64,000 bases of DNA, from positions 3,564,001 to 3,628,000 of the forward strand of contig NZ_JAMCOS010000001.1 of the NCBI RefSeq assembly GCF_028069655.1, read 5' to 3'. Both the position numbers and the translations under genes were made by a program. Numbering within the stretch: position 1 is the first letter of the stretch; each line of letters begins with the position of its first letter. The notes beneath the pieces were generated by a model. It did no database searches. It was not told the DNA's origin and saw only the letters and a program-made list of their open reading frames with translations. Positions 54,527 to 63,284 of this stretch are shown here, in pieces. Source of the stretch: Acidovorax sp. NCPPB 4044. Lineage in GTDB: Bacteria; Pseudomonadota; Gammaproteobacteria; Burkholderiales; Burkholderiaceae_C.

Positions 54527-55663
54527 ATGGCCGCCACCCGTCGATCGACCGCCCCCGGCAACGCCGGCACGCCGCTGCAGCGCGCGCCCGCCGAAATCCT
54601 CCACGCCGCCGAACTGGAGCGCCTGCGCGCGCAGGACGCCGACCCGCGCCCGCCCGGCTGGTCGATGGGCCTGCGCGCCGCGCGGTCGTTCATCCTCGGC
54701 GATGCGGCGCTGGGCATCGCGCCCAAGATCGTCGCGCCCGTGGCGAGCATCGAGCGCATGCTGGTGACGCTGGCCACCGGCCGCGGCCTGATGCTGGTGG
54801 GCGAGCCCGGCACCGCCAAGTCGCTGCTGTCGGAACTGCTCGCCACCGCGGTCTCGGGCGTCTCGACGCTGACGATCCAGGGCGGCGCATCCATCACCGA
54901 GGACCAGATCAAGTACGGCTGGAACTACGCGCTGCTCATCAACGAGGGCCCCAGCCCGCGCGCGCTGGTGCCCGCGCCGCTCTACCAGGGCATGCAGCAG
55001 GGCCGCATCGTGCGCTTCGAGGAAATCACGCGCGCGCCGCTGGAGGTGCAGGACTGCCTGCTCGGCATGCTCTCCGACCGCGTGATGGCCGTGCCCGAGC
55101 TGGCGGGCGAACACGCCATGCTCTATGCGCGCGAGGGCTTCAACATCATCGCCACGGCCAACACGCGCGACCGCGGCGTGAACGAGATGAGCGCCGCGCT
55201 CAAGCGCCGGTTCGATTTCGAGACCGTCTTCCCGATCCTCGACTTCGACCGCGAACTGGCGCTCGTGCAGGACGCCAGCGCGCGGCTGCTCGCGCAGAGC
55301 GGCATCCCGCACGCCGTGCCGGCGCCGGTGCTGGAGCTGCTCGTGTCCACCTTCCGCGACCTGCGCGGCGCACCGGCCGACGGGCAGCGCGGCGCGCCGG
55401 CCGATGCCGCCATGGACCGGCTGAGCGCGGTCATGTCCACCGCCGAGGCCGTGAACGTGGCCCACGCGGTCGGCGTGCGCGCCTGGTTCCTGGAGCGGCG
55501 CGAGGGCTCGCCCGCCGATCTGGTGGACTGCATCGCCGGCACCATCGTCAAGGACAGCGCCGACGACCGCGCCAAGCTGCGCCGCTATTTCGAGCAGAAG
55601 GCCGCCAAGCGCACGGGCGGGCACTGGCGCGCGTACTACGAAGCGCGCCACCGGCTGCCGTGA
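54527..55663 (+). CDS. MoxR-type AAA ATPase (YehL-like)
   Basis: A 378-residue ATPase. Walker A is VGEPGTAKS (Gly92-Ser99), Walker B RIVRFEEI (Glu165/Glu166, where classic members read DE), sensor 1 ATANTRD (209-215) and the arginine finger ALKRRFDFE. MoxR ATPases remodel partners that carry VWA domains, and one is encoded two genes downstream. A short duplicated segment RGAPAD-GQ-RGAPAD lies near 284-298. Its TGA overlaps the GTG start of the DUF5682 gene. Confidence 0.93.
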   Translation: MAATRRSTAPGNAGTPLQRAPAEILHAAELERLRAQDADPRPPGWSMGLRAARSFILGDAALGIAPKIVAPVASIERMLVTLATGRGLMLVGEPGTAKSLLSELLATAVSGVSTLTIQGGASITEDQIKYGWNYALLINEGPSPRALVPAPLYQGMQQGRIVRFEEITRAPLEVQDCLLGMLSDRVMAVPELAGEHAMLYAREGFNIIATANTRDRGVNEMSAALKRRFDFETVFPILDFDRELALVQDASARLLAQSGIPHAVPAPVLELLVSTFRDLRGAPADGQRGAPADAAMDRLSAVMSTAEAVNVAHAVGVRAWFLERREGSPADLVDCIAGTIVKDSADDRAKLRRYFEQKAAKRTGGHWRAYYEARHRLP

Positions 55664-58188
55664 AGGGCCGCACGGTGCCGCACGGCGACCCCGTCATCCT
55701 CGGCGTGCGCCACCACAGCCCCGCCTGCGCGCGGCTGGTGGCGGCGCGCATCCGGGCGCTGCGGCCCGCGTTCGTGCTGATCGAGGGGCCGGCGGATTTC
55801 AACGGCCGGCTGGACGAGCTGTACCTGCCGCACCAGTTGCCGATAGCGATCTACAGCTACCTCGCGCGCGGCGACGGGCACCGCGGGTCGTGGACGCCGT
55901 TCGCCGAGCATTCGCCCGAATGGCAGGCCCTGCAGGCCGGGCGTGAAGTGGGCGCAGCGGTGCGCTTCATCGACCTGCCGGCCTGGCACGGCGCTTTCGC
56001 CCACCGGGAGAACCGCTACGCCGACGCCGCCGATGCCGAGCACCAGGCGCGGGCCGAGGCCTATGAACGCGCGCTGGCGGAAAAGCTCGCGGTGCAGGGC
56101 CGCGACGCGCTCTGGGACCACCTCTTCGAAGACGGCGCGCCCGCGCCTGCGGAGGCCGCGGGCGGAGGCGACGAAGGCCTGGCGCTGCGCCTGTCCACCT
56201 ACTTCGGGCACCTGCGCGGCGAGGGTGAAGCCGGCTCTGCCGGCAACCAGGCGCGCGAACGGACGATGGCGCGCTGGATCGCCTGGGCCATGGCGCAGGG
56301 CCGCGGCCCGGTGCTGGTGGTGTGCGGCGGCTACCACGCGCCCGCGCTCGCACGGCTCTGGCGCGACTTGCCCGGCGACGAACCCGGGACGCCGCAGCCC
56401 GGGGAGGCGGACCTGCGCGGGGCGGACGACGCCGTCGACGAAGACGAGGACGGCGCAGACGGCACGGACGCTATAAAAAACATAGCAAACAATTCAATGG
56501 ATCCGGCGACACCCGTGCGTTTTGGCTCCTACATCGTGCCCTACACCTTCCGCCGGCTCGATGCCTTCGCGGGTTATGCCTCGGGCATGCCGTCCCCGCA
56601 GTACTACCAGTGGCTGTGGGAGCACGGCGCCGAAGGCGCGGCCCGCGAGGCGCTGCGCAGCGTGGTGCAGCGGCTGCGCGAGCGCAAGCTGCCGGCCTCC
56701 ACCGCCGACCTGATGGCGGTGCACGCGCGCGCGCTCGGGCTGGCGCGCCTGCGGGGGCACCGGCAGCCGCTGCGGTCGGACTGGCTCGACGCGCTGGCCG
56801 GTGCGCTGGTGAAGGAGGCGCTCGACGCCCCCCTGCCCTGGACCTACCGCGGCCCGCTGCGCCCGGGCACCGACCCGGTGCTGGTGCAGGCGATGGACGT
56901 GCTGGCCGGCGACACGGCGGGCCGCCTCGCGCCGGGCACGCCGCAGCCGCCGCTGGTCGCGGCCGTGCGCGCCGAGCTGGCCGCGCACGGCCTGCCGCTG
57001 CGCGGCACCGTCACGCTCGACCTGCTGCAGGAGAGCGACCGCGCCCGCAGCCGCGTGCTGCACCGGCTGGCCTTGCTGGAGCTGCCGGGCGTGGTGCGCA
57101 CGCGCGGCCCGGCGCTCGCGCTGTCGGGCGAGCGCGGCGAAGCCTGGAGCCTCGGCGAGCCGATGGAACAGCAGGCCGCGCTGATCGAGGCGGGCGCCTG
57201 GGGCGCCACGCTGGAAGACGCCGCGCGCGCCCGCCTGGAAGACCGCCTGCGGCAGGCGCGCGGGCGCATCGCGCCGCTGGCCGAAGGCCTGAACCGCGCC
57301 GCCTGGGCCGGTCTTTCCGCGTTGAGCGACGGGCTGCTGCGCGACATCGGCGATGCCATCGCCCAGGAGCCGCGGTTCGAGGCGCTGGCGCCCGCGCTGG
57401 GGCTGCTGCACACGCTGCTGCGCCATGGGCAGATGCTCGGCATGGCCGGCGCGCCGGTGCTGCGCGTGGCGGTGGAGGCCGGTTTCGACCGCGCGCTCTG
57501 GCTGCTCGAAGCCCCGGCCGCGGTGGCGCCCGCCGACATCGAAGACCACCTGAGCGGCCACCGCGCGCTGCACCGGATCGTCGCCGACACGCTGGCCGAC
57601 CTGGAGGACGGCACGCCCGATCCGCTCACGCTGGAGCCCGCGCGCGCCTTCGCGGTGTGGCAGCGCAAGGCGGCCGACCCGCAGGCCGCGCCGGTCAGCC
57701 GCGGCGCGGCGCTCGGTGCGGTGCTGGCGCTCTCGGGCCGCCTGGACGGCGGCGAGAGCAGCGACGGCGGCGTGCCCCGCACCGGCGTGCAGGAAGCCAT
57801 GGACCTGCTGGGCGCGATGACCGCCGGCACGCTGGGCGACGCGCTCGCCGGCCTGCTGGCGCTGGCGCGCGAGGCGCTCGCCACCGAACCCGCCTTCGCC
57901 GCCGGCATGGACCGCCGCGTGCGTGCGCTGGACGACGAGGCCTTCGTGCAGGCCCTGCCGGCGCTGCGCGCGGCCTTCGCCTGGCTGCCGCCGCGCGAGC
58001 GCGGCGACCTCGCCGGGCAGGTGCTGGCGCTGCACGGCGCGCAGCACCTGCCGCGCCGCACGCTCACGGCCGCGAGCCCCGGCGGCCTGCCCCCCGAAAC
58101 CCTGGCCCGCGCTCGCGCCGGCGAAGCCGCGGCCGCCGCGCGGCTGGCCGCGTGGGGCATCGACGCCGGCACCGGAGCCCTCCCATGA
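55660..58188 (+). CDS. DUF5682 protein (YehM-like)
   Basis: An 842-residue protein. It opens VILGVRHHSPACARLVAARI and FVLIEGPADFN, then a long Ala/Leu/Arg-rich helical body. GTG at 55660 overlaps the ATPase stop (GTGA). A second GTG five codons later is possible. Residues 271-285 (AIKNIANNSMDPATP) are encoded by repeat copy E, inserted in frame in an acidic linker (DDAVDEDEDGADGTD). I recognise no catalytic motif. Its stop overlaps the VWA start (ATGA), so translation is coupled. Confidence 0.9.
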   Translation: MKGRTVPHGDPVILGVRHHSPACARLVAARIRALRPAFVLIEGPADFNGRLDELYLPHQLPIAIYSYLARGDGHRGSWTPFAEHSPEWQALQAGREVGAAVRFIDLPAWHGAFAHRENRYADAADAEHQARAEAYERALAEKLAVQGRDALWDHLFEDGAPAPAEAAGGGDEGLALRLSTYFGHLRGEGEAGSAGNQARERTMARWIAWAMAQGRGPVLVVCGGYHAPALARLWRDLPGDEPGTPQPGEADLRGADDAVDEDEDGADGTDAIKNIANNSMDPATPVRFGSYIVPYTFRRLDAFAGYASGMPSPQYYQWLWEHGAEGAAREALRSVVQRLRERKLPASTADLMAVHARALGLARLRGHRQPLRSDWLDALAGALVKEALDAPLPWTYRGPLRPGTDPVLVQAMDVLAGDTAGRLAPGTPQPPLVAAVRAELAAHGLPLRGTVTLDLLQESDRARSRVLHRLALLELPGVVRTRGPALALSGERGEAWSLGEPMEQQAALIEAGAWGATLEDAARARLEDRLRQARGRIAPLAEGLNRAAWAGLSALSDGLLRDIGDAIAQEPRFEALAPALGLLHTLLRHGQMLGMAGAPVLRVAVEAGFDRALWLLEAPAAVAPADIEDHLSGHRALHRIVADTLADLEDGTPDPLTLEPARAFAVWQRKAADPQAAPVSRGAALGAVLALSGRLDGGESSDGGVPRTGVQEAMDLLGAMTAGTLGDALAGLLALAREALATEPAFAAGMDRRVRALDDEAFVQALPALRAAFAWLPPRERGDLAGQVLALHGAQHLPRRTLTAASPGGLPPETLARARAGEAAAAARLAAWGIDAGTGALP
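56470..56512 (+). repeat. Dispersed hairpin repeat, copy E, inside a reading frame
   Basis: Shortened stem GCTAT (56470-56474), spacer AAAAAAC, stem ATAGC (56482-56486), then tail AACAATTCAATGGATCCGGC and GACAC. The 7-base spacer and the tail match the intergenic copies. It is in frame with the DUF5682 gene and read in the same direction. Confidence 0.8.
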
Positions 58189-59312
58189 CACCGCTGACCC
58201 TCCCCGACCCCCTGCAGCGCTGGCGCCTGTTGCTCGGCGAGCCGGCCGAGCCCGCGTGCGGCGGGCTCTCCGACGCCGCGCAGGCCGCGGACGCCGCCCT
58301 CGAATGGCTCTACGGCCGGGACGGCGACCGCGCCGAGCGCGGCGAGCGCAGCGCGGGCCTGGGGCCCTCGGCGCTCTCCACGCCGGACTGGATCAACACC
58401 ATCCACACGCTCTTTCCGAAAGAGGTGATCGAACGCCTGGAACGCGATGCGGTGGAGCGCTACGGCATCGACGAGGTGGTGACCAACCTGGAGGTGCTGG
58501 AGCGCATCGAGCCGTCCGAATCGCTGCTGCGCGCGGTGCTGCACACCAAGCACCTCATGAACCCCGAGGTGCTGGCCGCCGCGCGCCGGCTGGTGGCCGA
58601 GGTGGTGCGGCGCATCATGGAAAAACTCGCGACCGAGGTGCGCCAGGCCTTCGGCGGCAGCCGCGACCGGCGCCGCCGGTCGCGCATGAAGGTGGCGCGC
58701 AATTTCGACTTCCGGCGCACGCTGCTGGCCAACCTGCGGCGCTGGGACCCGGCCCGCGGCAAGCTCTACGTGGAGCAGCCCCTCTTCATCAGCCGCACGC
58801 GGCGGCATGCCGAGCCGTGGGACATCGTGCTGCTGATCGACCAGAGCGGCTCGATGGTGGACTCGGTCATCCACAGCGCGGTGATGGCCGCCTGCCTGTG
58901 GCAGCTGCCTGGCATGCGCACGCGGCTGGTGGCCTTCGACACGCAGGTGGTGGACCTCACGGCCGATGTCTCCGACCCGGTGGAGCTGCTCATGAAAGTG
59001 CAGCTCGGCGGCGGCACCGACATCGCCAAGGCCGTGGGCTACGCGCAGTCGCTCGTCGCCAACCCGGCCCGCACCATCGTCGTGCTGGTGAGCGATTTCT
59101 ACGAAGGCGGCTCCCCCAGCGAACTGGTGCGCCGCGTGAAGGCGCTGACCGGCGCGGGCGCAAAGGTTTTGGGCCTGGCCGCGCTCGATGCGCAGGCCGA
59201 GCCCGCCTACGACCGCGAGATGGCCGCGCGCCTCGTGAAGGAAGGCGCGCAGGTCGGCGCCATGACGCCCGGCCAGCTCGCGGGCTGGCTGGCCGAGAAA
59301 GTGCAGGCATGA
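58185..59312 (+). CDS. VWA-domain protein (YehP-like, CoxE type)
   Basis: A 375-residue protein. The N-terminal half is helical and rich in Arg/Glu (TPDWINTIHTLFPKEVIERL). The VWA domain starts near 210 with a complete MIDAS metal site: DQSGSM (Asp219, Ser221, Ser223), Thr278 in GGGTDI and Asp304 in VLVSDFYEGG. VWA proteins of this type are recruited by MoxR ATPases to assemble or activate complexes. ATGA overlaps join it to both neighbours. The E. coli counterpart is YehP. Confidence 0.92.
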   Translation: MTPLTLPDPLQRWRLLLGEPAEPACGGLSDAAQAADAALEWLYGRDGDRAERGERSAGLGPSALSTPDWINTIHTLFPKEVIERLERDAVERYGIDEVVTNLEVLERIEPSESLLRAVLHTKHLMNPEVLAAARRLVAEVVRRIMEKLATEVRQAFGGSRDRRRRSRMKVARNFDFRRTLLANLRRWDPARGKLYVEQPLFISRTRRHAEPWDIVLLIDQSGSMVDSVIHSAVMAACLWQLPGMRTRLVAFDTQVVDLTADVSDPVELLMKVQLGGGTDIAKAVGYAQSLVANPARTIVVLVSDFYEGGSPSELVRRVKALTGAGAKVLGLAALDAQAEPAYDREMAARLVKEGAQVGAMTPGQLAGWLAEKVQA

Positions 59313-61504
59313 ACGCGCCGGTGCGGGCCGACCTGCTCGAACTCACCCCCGAGGCGCTGACGGCGCTGGCCAACGCGGGTTTCGTCAAGCGCGCGCAGAA
59401 GGACGTGGCGGCCGGCGTGCTCCCGCGGCTGGAAACCGAACCCGACGGCACGGTCCGCGCGGATTTCGAGGACGGCGTGCGCACCCGCCTGCCGCCCGGC
59501 CGCACGCTGCGCGATGCCGCCTGCACCTGCGCCGCCAGCGGCATGTGCCGCCACCGCGTGATGCTGGTGCTGGCCTATCAACAACGCAGCGGCACGGCGG
59601 GCGCCGCTGCCGCCGATGCGCCCACTGCCGGAGCGCCGACCGCGGAGCCGGAGGGCCCCTGGAGCCCCGCGCATTTCGACGACGCGGCAGTGGCGGCCAG
59701 CATGTCGCCCTCGGTGCTGGAGCAGGCCGCCCGGCTGGCGGCCTCGCGGCCGGTGGTGGCGGTGCAGCCCTGGCAGGGCCCCGCCGCCCCGCCCATGGCC
59801 CGTTTGCCGATGTGCACCGTGCGGTTCTTCTCGCGCAGCTCGCTCGTGCATGCACGCTGCGATTGCCAGCAGGGCAGCGGCTGCGCGCACGTCGTGGTGG
59901 CGCTGTGGGCCTTCCGCGCCGCGGGCGACCTGCCCGCGGGCACCGAGGAAGCCATGGTGGAAGTGACGCCCCGCGCGGCCCCCGCGCAGGCCGGTGCCGG
60001 CACCGATGGCGCGGACGCGGGTGACGCCGAGGCGGCGCCCGCGCACCTGCAGGCCCCCGAAGCGCAGCGCCTGTCGTCCCCGGAAGCGCAACGCCTGCGC
60101 GAGGCGCTGGATGCGTTGCTGCTGTCCCTGTGGCTCGACGGATCCGCCCAGCCGGCGATGGCCCTGGCCGCGCGCTTCGAGGCGCTGCGCGCGCAGGCGC
60201 AGGCGCTGGGCTGGCGCTGGGTGGACGACGCACTCGCCGAGCTGTGGCTGCTGCTGCAGTCGCTCCAGGCGCGCAGCAGCCGCCACGATCCGCTGCGGCT
60301 GCTGTCGGTGGTGGCCGAGCTGTGGGCACGCCCGCGCGCCGCGGCCCATGCCGAAGCCATGGCCGCGGGCCCGGCCGGCAGCCCCCGCCCCGCGCTGCAC
60401 GGCCGCCAGATCCTGGGCGTGGGCGTGAAGGGCGAAGTGGCGCTGGACCACCTCAAGCTGGTCTCGCTGGGCGCCGCGCTCTGGTCCGACGAAACGGCCG
60501 AGGGCGCGAGCGTGCTCTTTGCCGACCCGGACACGCAGACCGTGACCGTGCTTGAACGCCAATGGCCGCGCGGCGAAGGCGCCGCCGGGCCCGCGCAGGC
60601 CCTGGCGGGCCGCCGCGTGGCGGGGTTCCCGCTGCGGCAGATCGCGGCCGGGCAGGTCATCACCAAGACCGCCACGCGCCGCGCCAACGGCCTCATCGAC
60701 CTGGCCGCCGGCGCGCGCCAGACCGGGGTCATGCCCCTTTCGCCCGCGGCCTGGGACGACCTCGCGCCCCCGCTTCGGCAGGCCAGCGTCACGTCGCTGG
60801 TGGAGCGCCTGCGCGCGGCCCTGCCGGAATTCGTGCAGCCGCGCCAGGCAGCCTCGGGGGCCGCCAGCGGTTCCCCGGGCCTGCTGCACGTGGTGGCCTT
60901 CCACGGCATGGAGGTGCAGGGCTGCGAATGGGACGCGGCCGCGCAGGTGCTGCATGCGCGCATCGTCTGCGCCGCGGAGGGCGAGGACGGCGCGCCGGAG
61001 GGCGTGCCGTCGCCCGCGCTGCACCTGGCGCTGCCGCACCGGCCGGCCGCGCCCGGCGCGGTGGACGCGCTGGCCCGCGCGCTGGCGGGCGAGTGGGGCG
61101 CGCTGCGCGCCGTGGCCGGGCCGGTGGTGCTGCGCAACGGCACGGCCGTGATGCAACCGCTGGCCCTGCTCACCCGGCAGCGCGCGGTGGTGCCGCAGAT
61201 CGAGCCGCCGGCCGCGCAGCCGCTGGCGCTGCGCACCGCCGCCGAAGCACCCACGCCCGTGCAGGCCCTGCTGGACGAAACCCTGCAATCGCTCGCCCAG
61301 TGGCTGCGCCAGGGCCTGCGCCACCAGCCCGGCGGGCTGGACGCGCGCGCGCAGTCCCAGGCCCGGCAATTGCGACAGGGCGGCCTGGATCGCAGCGCCG
61401 CGCTGCTCGAGGACCTGGGTGGGCAACTGCGCTCGGTCGACCGCAGGCCGCTGCTGGCAGCGCTCTCCACGCTGGCTCTGCTATTGCAGACGCAGAAGGG
61501 CTGA
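59309..61504 (+). CDS. SWIM zinc-finger protein with two fingers (YehQ-like)
   Basis: A 731-residue protein and the last gene of the operon. Two SWIM fingers are visible: Cys72-x-Cys74...Cys80-x-His82 (CTCAASGMCRHR) and Cys184-x-Cys186...Cys192-x-His194 (CDCQQGSGCAHV). The rest is Ala-rich with no motif known to me. The ATG overlaps the VWA stop by 4 bases. SWIM domains bind nucleic acid or partners. E. coli YehQ is the counterpart. The base composition changes just after its stop. Confidence 0.9.
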   Translation: MNAPVRADLLELTPEALTALANAGFVKRAQKDVAAGVLPRLETEPDGTVRADFEDGVRTRLPPGRTLRDAACTCAASGMCRHRVMLVLAYQQRSGTAGAAAADAPTAGAPTAEPEGPWSPAHFDDAAVAASMSPSVLEQAARLAASRPVVAVQPWQGPAAPPMARLPMCTVRFFSRSSLVHARCDCQQGSGCAHVVVALWAFRAAGDLPAGTEEAMVEVTPRAAPAQAGAGTDGADAGDAEAAPAHLQAPEAQRLSSPEAQRLREALDALLLSLWLDGSAQPAMALAARFEALRAQAQALGWRWVDDALAELWLLLQSLQARSSRHDPLRLLSVVAELWARPRAAAHAEAMAAGPAGSPRPALHGRQILGVGVKGEVALDHLKLVSLGAALWSDETAEGASVLFADPDTQTVTVLERQWPRGEGAAGPAQALAGRRVAGFPLRQIAAGQVITKTATRRANGLIDLAAGARQTGVMPLSPAAWDDLAPPLRQASVTSLVERLRAALPEFVQPRQAASGAASGSPGLLHVVAFHGMEVQGCEWDAAAQVLHARIVCAAEGEDGAPEGVPSPALHLALPHRPAAPGAVDALARALAGEWGALRAVAGPVVLRNGTAVMQPLALLTRQRAVVPQIEPPAAQPLALRTAAEAPTPVQALLDETLQSLAQWLRQGLRHQPGGLDARAQSQARQLRQGGLDRSAALLEDLGGQLRSVDRRPLLAALSTLALLLQTQKG

Positions 61505-61827
61505 GGCGGCGGGTTCTGGCTCGTTGCTGTTCGATGAAAATTTCCCGCTTTGACGCTACTGCCTGCAGTGAAATGGGCGCAAAGCCGCGTTGAGTGTTCA
61601 GCCAAAAAGCAAGCCGGTGAGCGAGTAAAAAGCCGGGTTTCGATCACTGCCTGGATCGCTCTAGTGGCAGCCAATGCTGCAGTTCCTTGAAACCCCTTGG
61701 CAACAGGCTTCATCAGCCAGTGGAAACCCCGTTGAACGGCTTGTTGCACTCTCTCCGCTTTAACGTTCTACCCGACAGTTAGCATTCGCCCTCACTAAAA
61801 ACTCGACAGTACGACGGGGGGGGATCG
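61505..61827. other. Intergenic region at a base-composition change
   Basis: About 320 bases without a supported gene. From here the sequence is visibly less G+C-rich than the operon before it. GACGGGGGGGGATCGATG at the end holds a G-run just before the next ATG. No terminator, tRNA or integration repeat is clear. Confidence 0.5.
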
Positions 61828-62763
61828 ATGAGTGCAGAGCTCGCGGCCACGTTTTTCAACATGGGCTATGCCCAATCCGTGGCCCAGTCCATGGACCAAA
61901 ATCAGGTCGATGTCCTGGTGCTCACCCAGGGGCAGTACATGAGCATCCTGCAGGACAAGGCGAGGAACAATCCATCGCTGGAGTTCAGTCTTCGCAAGAT
62001 GCTCTCCACCTCGACTTTCGGACAGTATTGGCAAAAGACCTTCAGCCCGAATGCAGGCGAGCCCTGGGTCGGCCCTGTGGCGCAGGGCGCCAACGATGCC
62101 ATCGCCATCACCAAGACGCTGAACGCCATCGGCATGGCGGGGATCACCAGCTACGTGAAGACCACGGCGACTGGCACCTACATCATCATCAAGGGCTACT
62201 CGGCCCAGCGCAGCGGCGCACTCCAGGGCACGCGCTACCTTGCGACGAATCCCAAGATGCTCAAGCTCGGCCTGGGCATGAAGAGCCTGGCGGGCATTGC
62301 GAAGGGCGGTTTCACCCTGGGTGTCTTGGTGTCCACGGGGATCGAGTTGATGGACTTCATGTTCAACAACGAGAAGACCATGTACGACCTCGTCGGCGGC
62401 ATCGGCGTGGAGGCGGTCAAGGGGGGACTCGGGGCATTGGTAGGTTACGGTGCAGCCTATGTGGCAGGCGCGCTCACCACCGTTGCCATCACTCCGCTGT
62501 GCATCATGGCCGTGGTTGCTGTCGTTGCCGGCACGGTGTTGAATTCCATGGATCGCCAATATGGCATCAAGGACAAGGTGATTGCCGCACTCAAGATGCT
62601 TCCGGAGCAGACGGCCCAAGGCATGTACTACATCGATACCAAGGCGCAATCCTGGCAGGATGCTTTGCGCAATACCGTCGAGCAAAAGAGCAGGGAGGCG
62701 GGACACACCATCCATCAGGGTGTCAAAGACTGGCTCTGCCGCATCAGGTGCGTCCTGTACTAG
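61828..62763 (+). CDS. Putative membrane-active (pore-forming) effector
   Basis: A 311-residue protein with no signal peptide. Two hydrophobic, Gly/Ala-rich stretches (about 158-178, GGFTLGVLVSTGIEL, and 199-238, GGLGALVGYGAAYVAG, IMAVVAVVAGTVL) lie in an otherwise soluble protein, and the end NSMDRQYGIKDKVIAALK resembles helical segments I recall near the C-terminus of some type VI-secreted or Rhs-linked toxins. A small membrane protein follows 23 bases on, so an effector/immunity pair is plausible. No secretion gene is in the window. Codon use is less G+C-biased than in neighbours. Confidence 0.6.
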   Translation: MSAELAATFFNMGYAQSVAQSMDQNQVDVLVLTQGQYMSILQDKARNNPSLEFSLRKMLSTSTFGQYWQKTFSPNAGEPWVGPVAQGANDAIAITKTLNAIGMAGITSYVKTTATGTYIIIKGYSAQRSGALQGTRYLATNPKMLKLGLGMKSLAGIAKGGFTLGVLVSTGIELMDFMFNNEKTMYDLVGGIGVEAVKGGLGALVGYGAAYVAGALTTVAITPLCIMAVVAVVAGTVLNSMDRQYGIKDKVIAALKMLPEQTAQGMYYIDTKAQSWQDALRNTVEQKSREAGHTIHQGVKDWLCRIRCVLY

Positions 62764-62786
62764 CCACCTCATAGGAGCCCGTTTCG

Positions 62787-63284
62787 ATGAGCGATATCCA
62801 ACACATCCGGAGAACCATGGCCTGGGGCATTCCTCTGTATGCGGCGATCACTGCAGGGTGCATTTTCCTGATAAGGCATGAAGTGTTGCCAACGCTGGAA
62901 GCTATCGTGTCGCACGCGCCTGTGGTGCGTGTCGCGCCCACCGCCCAACTGGCGCCATTTGTCGCAATACTTTGCATGCTGGGTATCGTTTTGGGAACCA
63001 TGCGCTCCATTCCCTGCGACGAAAGCATCACGAAGAAATTCGAGCGCGCTTTCAACGTCGCGGTCTTGGTCAGCATGGTTGTTCTGGTGCTGGTTCCGGT
63101 GACCGCTGTCGTCCAGCGCGTCTACATGCCGCGAGGAGGGTATTCGATGTGTGCCGAGCTGAAGGACGCTCCCAGCATGTGGTTCACCGACTGGGTACGC
63201 AATCCGGCTTGGTGCGTCAAGGGCAAAAGCCTGGAATGGGTGAACGAGCAGGCCCGTCTTGCAACTTCCACCGCATCTCCATGA
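62787..63284 (+). CDS. Putative immunity membrane protein
   Basis: A 165-residue protein with three membrane helices (about 12-30, 54-71 and 90-109) and a C-terminal periplasmic tail holding Cys122 and Cys143 in CAELKDAPSMWFTDWVRNPAWC. Size, spacing and topology suit a cognate immunity protein for a membrane-active toxin, but family membership is not established; I recall a weak resemblance to DUF1240 proteins. Preceded by a purine-rich stretch (AGGAGC) before the ATG. Confidence 0.6.
   Translation: MSDIQHIRRTMAWGIPLYAAITAGCIFLIRHEVLPTLEAIVSHAPVVRVAPTAQLAPFVAILCMLGIVLGTMRSIPCDESITKKFERAFNVAVLVSMVVLVLVPVTAVVQRVYMPRGGYSMCAELKDAPSMWFTDWVRNPAWCVKGKSLEWVNEQARLATSTASP

Noticed and set aside
55361..55400. 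Short duplication (RGAPAD twice) in the MoxR gene
   Set aside because: Two imperfect copies only, in a surface-type insertion; too small to call a repeat feature.
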